NCBI GenBank assembly: GCA_034770075.1
Contig: JAVJAP010000118.1
Span: 434,001 to 498,000, forward strand
Direction of reading: 5' to 3'
Length of the DNA stretch: 64,000 bases
From: Aralia elata
Taxonomy: Eukaryota > Streptophyta > Magnoliopsida > Apiales > Araliaceae
Shown in pieces: positions 57,185 through 64,000 of the stretch (its first letter is position 1; the number at the start of each line of letters is the position of its first letter). The translations under genes and the position numbers were made by a program. The notes beneath the pieces were generated by a model. It was not told the origin of the DNA. It saw nothing but the letters and a program-made list of their open reading frames with translations, and did no database searches.

Positions 57185-58615
57185 AGAATGATCCATAACA
57201 TGTATTTGCTATGTATCAAAAATGGGCAAATACCATATTTACCTTCCATTACATTGATTAACGGCTAAGATTAAAAAGAAACTTAAGTTGTCCGCTAGTT
57301 ATACTAGCGGACTGAATACCTGCATTTTTTGGACGTTTATACCCCTACTGAACCAACGTGAAAGTGAAGTTTTTTAAAGCAGTCCGCTAGAACTACTAGT
57401 GGACTACTCACCAACACCAAAGCACCAGCAGTTAAAAGCAACATTCCGATGTTTTTTTATTTATTCGATAATATGTCCTATACATGCTCTTGAACAACAA
57501 ACGAATTTTTCACTGACGTTGCAAACACAGTTAGCATCACATGACACATTACTGAGAATAAGTTGAGATAAATGACAAAAGATAAACAACTTTTCATCTT
57601 TAGTGTTGCCCATAATGATAACAAATTATAAACTTATTACCATGAAATAATATGATAAACATCCCAACCAATATACACTACTATACTAGGATTCAGCAAG
57701 AATTTAACTTCTAAATCATATAGAGCAATATTAGAAAGAAAGAACCTATGCAAATACATCACAATCTATATACTACAATAACATGCAACATGTAAGCTGA
57801 AGAAATGACAAAATCACAGCTGGTCCTCAGTTTCTGATGAAAGTTCTGATGAAAGCAACCATGACATGTAATCAGGCCCTTGAACAGCAGGAGAGTCAGA
57901 GCAAACCCCACCCTTAGTCCCATAAACAGCAGGAGCAAAAACCTTAGAACCATAGCAACCACCTAATTGGGGACTTTTCACAAACAGGTTGTGGGCATCT
58001 ATTTTCCTGGAAATAACAACCTTAGCCGAGAATTCATTTACCTCCTACATAGAAAATCCATGAACAGAGATGACTTCCACCAAAGATTGGTTCTTTTTCC
58101 CTTCATCAAAAACATCAAGTCGGTCTTGACGAGAGAAATGTTGGGCCCCTTAAAAATTTCCTGCATATCCGACTTAAGGCCCAGACCCATGTTCGCATTC
58201 ATAATGCTATTTGCATCAGATTCAGTCGAATCAGAAGAGAGAATTAGGGGCAAAGCCTCCAATTCAACCATTTTGGGAGAATTTGGGTTTGACACCCAAT
58301 ACTCAGCGAACAATTCACAAGAAAGGCTAGTAGGAGAGTTTCCTTCAGATAAGTGCGAATGACTAACCATGAGGAAGAAAGAAGATGAGGGCTAGAGAAA
58401 GGGGAAAGGAAGGGAAACAGAGCGGAGAAAAGGAAGCGATGATAGGTGATGGGGGGTATTATCGGCAGAAATGGGGCATGAACCAGTCCGCTAGTTATTC
58501 TAGCGGATGGGGAGTTTGATTTTTAAATCTTAGCCGTTCATAAATGTAATGGAAGGTAAAGATGCTATTTGCCTATTTTTTATCCATAGCAAATACATGA
58601 TATGGATCATTCCCC
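57183..58615. mobile_element. Non-autonomous MULE-like element carrying a gene fragment (Pack-MULE-like)
   Basis: TIRs GGAGAATGATCCATAACATG and GGGGAATGATCCATATCATG, about 145 bp long and including the TACCTTCCATTACATT block and the GTCCGCTAG...CTAGCGGAC motif. 1,433 bp. (TA)n lies on both sides. It has no transposase but holds a minus-strand gene fragment. A related partial TIR is at 59665. Confidence 0.85.
57814..58370 (-). pseudogene. Captured gene fragment, unknown protein
   Basis: ATG at 58370 follows a pyrimidine-rich leader (in minus sense TTTCTCTAGCCCTCATCTTC). It opens a 110-codon frame (MVSHSHLSEGNSPTSLSCEL). A second minus-strand frame continues to TGA at 57814 with protein-like composition (FVKSPQLGGCYGSKVFAPAV, SWLLSSELSSETEDQL) after a frameshift near 58130 and a TAG near 58046. 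I do not recognise the family. Its position wholly inside the TIR element, with its own leader, suggests capture of a host gene's 5' leader and coding sequence. Confidence 0.55.
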
Positions 58616-58655
58616 ATATATATATATATATATGTATATGTATATGTATATGTAC
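58616..58655. repeat. (TA)n / TATG microsatellite
   Basis: Right border of the Pack-MULE-like element. Confidence 0.9.
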
Positions 58656-58793
58656 ACATTGCAATTAAATATGTAAATGTAAAACACATCATATAGGTGT
58701 AATAAGAAAGTATCAAGATGATGGAATGTTATTATTGACATAATTTTAGTTATAATGAAATTGGATGAAAAAAATATAGCTTTGATTCACTCA

Positions 58794-59007
58794 TCTATAT
58801 ATATAATAAATAGCACAAAATTGTCTCTCAACCCTAAAATTTAGGAATGGTCCTTCAACACTAAAATTTAGGAATAAAAACTCCCTAAAATCTAGACAAA
58901 GAAATTATTTTTTCATCGTTTTTTTTATTTCAAAATCAATATCAAAAAATATTAAAATAAAATAATTTTATAACAAAATCTGGGCTTCGCACGGGATTAT
59001 GAGCTAG
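58794..59007 (+). mobile_element. Non-autonomous Helitron (214 bp)
   Basis: Starts TCTATATATATAATAAATAG and ends GGATTATGAGCTAG. It lies between A (58793) and T (59008), with the GGGCTTCGCACGGG segment before the end that typifies plant Helitron 3' ends. The hairpin stem is only partly kept. Confidence 0.75.
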
Positions 59008-59614
59008 TTATAGCGGGCAATCACGTTATAGACATATTGCATGGCAAGAACTCTATGTAGACACGATAATTGGACATGAGCTTTTTATAATTTTATCTAT
59101 TTGTATTTTGATCATCTATTATAAAAAATGAGAGTCAAAATATAAATTGCTGAAATTATAAAAAAAGTACTTATATCAAATTGTTATGTCCGCATAGAAG
59201 AGTTTATTGCATTGATATGATCCAAATCAAATGGCCCCAAAACGTCAAAACTATAATACGTGTTCCAAATCAAACGCCCCAAATAAATACTTCAAAACTA
59301 TAATGTACAAAAAGACTACGATACTTAATGCTTTTGTCATAAGTACGTGATATTTCACTGTTAAAATGTGAGTATTGTTGTTACAACTAGTTGGTTGTGC
59401 AGTAACCAACCAAAAATGATAGATAATGAAATTATTAAGATTTGGAAGGACTAACAACATAACTATTATTATAATTTAGTAGCTTAATTCATGTATTAAC
59501 AATTTAATTTTGATTGAGTTTAGTAAAATAATATATTTTTTGAAGTCAAAGGATTTATATAATGTTATAATTATACTGAGCTAATTTTTTTTTAAAACAG
59601 TCAAACTGACTAAT

Positions 59615-59616
<2 letters not shown>

Positions 59617-59664
<48 letters not shown>
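59617..59664. repeat. (CA)n(TA)n microsatellite
   Basis: About ten CA units then a TA tract that runs into a degenerate TIR. Confidence 0.9.
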
Positions 59665-59665
<1 letters not shown>

Positions 59666-59943
59666 GGAATGATCTATAACATATATTTGCTATAAATTCT
59701 TATAAGGCGACATACACTATTTATACCATTGAAAACAAAAAGGAACGATCATGATTAGAAACTGAAAATCGACGTCTGCTACTATTAGTAACGGATGGTA
59801 GAAAAAACACATATCATCTGCTACTAATACTAGTGGACGCTAATCAGAATAAGGGTTTGACTTTACTAACTAGAGTTTCAATTAATTAACTAGGATTTAA
59901 GGTTTATTAATCAGAATTTAGGTTTTATTAACCAGAGATTACT
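59665..59943. mobile_element. Degenerate single end of the 57183-type element
   Basis: AGGAATGATCTATAACATAT then TTTGCTATAA match the 57183 TIR start. Two diverged copies of the CTGCTACTA...TAGTGGACG motif follow. No partner TIR found downstream before LTR-f. Confidence 0.55.
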
Positions 59944-60067
59944 TGTAAGACCTCAACTTTTTATAAATAAGATTTAAATTTTTAATATTATTCTAAATAG
60001 TAAGGTGTTGATTTAATAAATGTTATAATTTTAGGTGATGTGTGCTAATTATAAGAAATAAACAGTA

Positions 60068-60125
60068 TGTCGGAAAATATTCTTTTTTGTCGGGAAATAT
60101 TCTTTCTGTCGGGAAATATTATATT
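60068..60125. repeat. ~17-20-bp tandem repeat, 3 units
   Basis: Three copies of GTCGG(G/A)AAATATTCTTT within LTR-f. Confidence 0.85.
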
Positions 60126-60280
60126 CGATAAAGTACAACGGCGCCGAAATAACCAATCATTGGTGGGCCCCATAACGACTAATTGTCGGATACGAAAAAC
60201 GACAGAAATAATATTTTTATAAAAATTGTTAATGGTACTATCACTTACAACTGTTGAAATACCCAATAATAAAAGAATAG

Positions 60281-60362
60281 TAGCTTGTGTTATTCCAAAG
60301 TAGCACGTGTTATTCCACAGTAGCACGCGGTATTCTACAGTAACACATGGTATTGCATAGTA
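60281..60362. repeat. 20-bp tandem repeat, 4 units, with G-box cores
   Basis: Units of the type GTAGCACGTGTTATTCCACA. The second unit contains CACGTG; the others carry one or two changes. Confidence 0.85.
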
Positions 60363-60731
60363 TTTCATATTATTGATTCAATAATTGCTACAGTGACAAT
60401 TACATGATATTTTATATTATTGATTTAATAATTGTCATAGTAACAACTGCACAGTATTTCACATTGATTGTCACGACATAGTAACTCATATTATTTGATA
60501 TGATATTATTAGACCAGTTATATAGCATTATTGACAATGTCTAGAAGTTCTGTCAAGGAAAGTGGTTATTTAATTGCGCGTCGTTTCTACGGAAGGCCCC
60601 CTCTTTCCTGGGAACGTTCTGGTTGTCAGTATTATGAGCCTATAATATTAATTGTGAATAATTGTTTAAAAATTGACAAAGTGTGAATAATTAATGAATA
60701 AAAGGTGTTGATTAGAGATAAGTATAATAAA

Positions 60732-61279
60732 GAGTAAAATACAAAAGTGACCACTGTATTCTTAGTATATTTGGATATTGTGCATTAAGACTAAAAAATC
60801 CGCTTCTGTCAAGATTTGAACTCAAAACCTTAACCCCATAATTTTAAGTAATTATCCAACTAAGCTACATGATATAGTTGTACATGAGAGAGCATAAATT
60901 TTATTTATACAGATTGCTCCATTTAAACGCAAAAAAGAAAAGATAAATAACTTGCAGACTTTTTGATCTAGCTTTCTGTTTATATTTATTACTATTATTA
61001 TGTTTATCTAGGGGGACGTGATATGGAGTATATTGTATGAGAAGATAAAAACTAATGCCAGCGCATGAGGCATTGTTTTTTTTTTCCTCACAATTTGAAG
61101 TCAACAAAATTAAAAATATTTAAATATTTGTCAATATTGTAGAAAATTATTGGAACATACAAAACTTTTATTATTAGTCAACAATATATATAATTTTCTG
61201 CTATACAAAATAAAATATTTTATAATACTCTTGACAAATTAATGACTTTGACAATTTGTTAACTTCACTAAATCTGTTT

Positions 61280-61336
<57 letters not shown>

Positions 61337-61756
61337 GTAAGTATTATTACTATAACACAATTTCTTTCCTATATCCCGAGTTATTTCTCCATCAAAATTT
61401 GACAATAGTTTATCCACTTATTTATCTTTTTTTTATAGTTTAAATAGATAAGCTTGTATAAATAAAATTTACGTTGTCTCATTTACAATTATATCATGTA
61501 GCTCGGTTGGATTGTTGTTTAAAGTTATGAAGTTGAGGTTTTGAGTTCGAATTTTGACGGAAGTAAAGTTTTTAGTCTTAGTTTGGCTTACTTATATGTC
61601 ATCATTGTCACGGAAGGTAGTCAATGCATAGTTGTCACATAAAGGTTTGTTATTTAAATTTTTCTATAGTAGAAGGTTTGTTTTACATTAACCAACAAAA
61701 AGGGGCACAATATCCAAATATACTACGAGTACAGTGGTCAGTTTTGCATTTCACTC
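60732..61756. mobile_element. TIR element with tRNA-like sequence in both arms (non-autonomous MULE-like)
   Basis: Ends GAGTAAAATACAAAAGTGAC and complement (GAGTGAAATGCAAAACTGAC). Arms are about 165-180 bp, the right one with an extra insert. The 10-bp flanking duplication GTATAATAAA (60722-60731, 61757-61766) fits the 9-10 bp of MULEs. Each arm contains a TAGCT(C/T)(G/A)GTTGGA box and a GAGTTC(G/A)AA(T)TTTGAC box. A (TA)22 tract lies at 61288-61331. No ORF. Confidence 0.85.
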
Positions 61757-62278
61757 GTATAATAAATGATGTGTGGTAGATATTGTTAAATTTTTAAATA
61801 GAGGGGTTTAAAGTGAAACGTTTGCTGCACGTTTGACTTACTACTCTGGTGGGACCCACCACTCATACTTTGTCAAATTTGGTTTGCCTAGGGTTTGGTT
61901 TTCTTCTATAAGACCCACTTGTTTTATCATACCAGCTAAAAATTTTTAAGAACGCAGTTCCTTATAATCTTCTGAGTAACCGACTTGTCTTAATCAACAA
62001 AATTTTATTATTATTATAATAATAGTAATAAAACTAAAAACTTTTTATATAAAACAAAATTTTTTATATAATATTTTATAATATATATAAAGTTATCTGT
62101 TTTATTAGAATATTTTATAATATATAAAGTTATTTGTTTTATTAGAATATTTTATAGTATATATAAAGTTATCTGTTTTATTAAAATATTATATTATTAA
62201 AAAAATTTAGAGAACAATTTTTGCCATCGGTGTGCTTAACCTGCACAATTGTCAAACGAGGTGTGCTAACCATTTTTC

Positions 62279-62286
62279 TATAAATA
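62279..62286 (+). promoter_or_regulatory. TATA box of LTR-f
   Basis: TATAAATA, 174 bp before a GTAAGA splice-donor-like site. Confidence 0.6.
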
Positions 62287-62829
62287 GGTTGCTTAACTGA
62301 GTAATGAAGAACACACCAAAAATATAAAATTCTTCTTCTATAATATTGTGAGTATTTCTTTTGAGTATAAAAATACTTTGAGTGTAGCTAATAGTGCAAA
62401 AAATTTTCAAGTTAATCTCCTTTATAACAGTCAGATCTAATCTCCTACTAAGGTAAGAAATATCATTTTCTTTCGTACTCTTAAATCTAAACTTACTATG
62501 ATAAATATTGCTTCCATAATTCTTGAAATGATTAGAAATTCCTTTGAGGTTTGCGCTTCATCTAATATCATTTCATTAAAAAAATTTACCTGTACTTTCT
62601 TATTAAATTTTAATCATTATCTTTGAAATATGAATCTTGAACATCATTCTTGAATTTGATTCCACATTTTGGTCATCATGTTGATAATTTGGACATTATT
62701 AGACTCTAGACAAATTAAATGTCAAATCTCGAATGTTTATTCTTTTATTATTCTTACAACTTCCATTCATTCTTTATATTATTGTTACTTGTACTAATCA
62801 TCAAAGAATCAAATTATGGTGAATGTCTT

Positions 62830-63135
62830 TGGCCTGGGTGCAAAGACGATATAATGTTTGGTGTCTTTGGTCTGTATGACAAGGACATGTGGTGAAATTT
62901 CTTTTTGGTCCATAGTACAAAAATGGACTGTTGATTGGAATGATCATGATCATTGGTGCTATAATTGAATATCTTTGGCCCGTAGTGCAAAAAATAAACT
63001 GTTGATTTGCATGATTATGAACAGGAACTGTGTATTGGTAAAATCATAATCTTTGGTGTTATAGGCAAAGACATGTGGTGAAAGTTCTTTATGGCCTGGG
63101 TGCAAAGAGTAATTGTTGATTGGTGTTATAGGGAT
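62830..63135. repeat. Degenerate repeats in U5 region of LTR-f
   Basis: Several diverged copies of CTTTGG(C/T)C(C/T)G(T/G)(A/G)(T)GCAAAGA and of a GATTGGTGTTATAG unit. Confidence 0.6.
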
Positions 63136-63601
63136 AAAGTATTGATGGTGAATTTTTCAAATAGGAGAAGATAGTAGACATTATGTTCTATTTGGCTCTT
63201 CTAATGGATTGTTTATTCCGCTGCAGTAATTGTTGAAAATTTATTATCGTTAAATCTCTGATTTATTATTGTTGAAGGCTAAAGATAATTTATTCTTCTT
63301 AGAAAATGAGAGTGTAGCTGGGACTAGCCAAGGAATGGAGTGATGGTCCGAGACTGTAGAAGTATCTCAATACATTATAAAATAACATGACAATAATTGT
63401 ATTGAGAACTTAAGTTGGGTGTGAATATTGTCGTACTAGATATGGTCAAATATTTGTACTGAAAACTTACAGTATGTGTGTTGTCGTAGTTTGCACGACA
63501 ATTTAATAGTTGTAAATAGAAAATTTTGTATTTGAATTTTGTAGTATGTATTTTGGTGACTCAAAATAAGTTATGTGGACCTATTTTGGGGGCGTCACAG
63601 T

Positions 63602-63613
63602 TGGTATTAGAGC
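63602..63613 (+). other. Primer-binding site of gypsy element f
   Basis: TGGTATTAGAGC, one base from the initiator tRNA-Met complement, two bases after the LTR end. Confidence 0.8.
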
Positions 63614-63707
63614 TTAGGGGTATGATCTCTGGTGAGGATCTGGGATTAGAATTAGGAGGGGAGAGACGAGTAAAATTATTCGCTAGTGTGTCCTACCTAA
63701 GCTAATC

Positions 63708-64000
63708 TGAAAGTAGTATGCACACAAGCCAATCATATTTGATAGGATGTAGCATATACTTTGTAATCTTATTCATTTATTAATAAAAAAATTGATTTTC
63801 TTAAAAGGCATTTTACATTATCTACATAGTGCTGTTATATTAAATGTGATAAACCCATAGTTTTGAGCAATGCTTTTAGAGTCATGATGGTGATCATGCT
63901 AATGAGATCAAAATTCTAGATAGCTCATAAACTAAGATTGTTCCTAATCGTTGGATTACTAAAAAGGGGATTAGTGAATCCAGATAAATTAGTACATACG
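63708..64000 (+). mobile_element. Start of a second TGAAAGTAGTAT LTR, runs off window
   Basis: TGAAAGTAGTATGCACACAA and the next ~290 bp align with 35455-35730. It begins about 100 bp into the internal region of gypsy element f. Confidence 0.7.

Larger units (their letters stand above)
59944..63599 (+). mobile_element. LTR-f: gypsy 5' LTR followed by primer-binding site
   Basis: Starts TGTAAGACCTC and ends TTTTGGGGGCGTCACA, the same ends as LTR-c. A primer-binding site follows at once, so this is a 5' LTR. It has a TATAAATA box (62279), a donor AAGGTAAGA (62453), 17-bp and 20-bp tandem repeats near 60070 and 60281, and a 1,025-bp TIR element inside (60732-61756). No conserved Lys-rich exon was found in this copy. 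The left boundary is less certain than the right. Confidence 0.75.

Noticed and set aside
61490..61560. Possible tRNA gene
   Set aside because: Only the A- and B-box-like parts are present. No convincing acceptor or anticodon stem, and the same sequence occurs inverted in the other TIR, so it is part of the transposon.

Overview
This is a gene-poor, AT-rich stretch of a flowering-plant (most likely eudicot) nuclear genome. The evidence is plant-type transposon lineages throughout: Ty1/copia of SIRE and other types, Ty3/gypsy chromovirus-like and Athila/Tat-like LTRs, FAR1-type Mutator-like elements (MULEs), a hAT element, Stowaway-like MITEs and a Helitron. It also holds one broken copy of a plant ELM2/SANT (ARID1-like) gene. 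No prokaryotic features, rRNA or true tRNA genes were seen. The species cannot be named from the sequence.

Layout. 1-3201: a long-armed inverted-repeat element whose left end lies outside the window, with a GRF zinc-finger fragment in its spacer. 3251-3416: a near-palindromic MITE. 3460-5840: a 5'-truncated gypsy LTR (LTR-a) inserted in a copia element (5841-8650, minus). 8852-17223: MULE-A, with ~250-bp TIRs, a GRF gene and a convergent FAR1-type transposase split by a solo LTR (LTR-d, 12414-15883, TSD GGTAC). 17224-18936: LTR-b. 18939-23925: the 3' end and LTR of an Athila/Tat-like element, split by solo LTR-e (19186-22810, TSD GGAGC). 23926-33560: a decayed SIRE-type copia on the minus strand, split by solo LTR-c (26579-29608, TSD TCCTC) and a 142-bp foldback remnant. 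33600-40175: a second SIRE fragment in plus orientation, with its LTR broken up by other LTR pieces and a Stowaway MITE. 40176-45200: dispersed repeats and MITEs with no clear gene. 45207-46182: the ELM2/SANT gene with one frameshift. 46239-49479: a complete hAT element (8-bp TSD GCTATGAG) in that gene's 3' region. 50687-50840: a MITE. 50956-57127: MULE-B, with a lightly damaged transposase and an intact two-exon GRF gene. 57183-58615: a Pack-MULE-like element carrying a gene fragment. 58794-59007: a Helitron. 59944-63599: a gypsy 5' LTR with a primer-binding site, holding a 1,025-bp TIR element. 63708-64000: the start of another LTR, related to 35455.

The most interesting content is the MULE group. 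Two elements pair a FAR1/MULE/SWIM transposase with a convergently transcribed small protein: GRF-type zinc finger, coiled coil, then a C-terminal transmembrane helix. A third element (1-3201) keeps a GRF fragment but no transposase. These elements and their shorter relatives are bordered by (TA)n or (CA)n microsatellites, which suggests a microsatellite-targeting lineage. Separately, five gypsy LTRs share a conserved splice-acceptor-plus-exon block that encodes a Lys-rich C-terminal tail.
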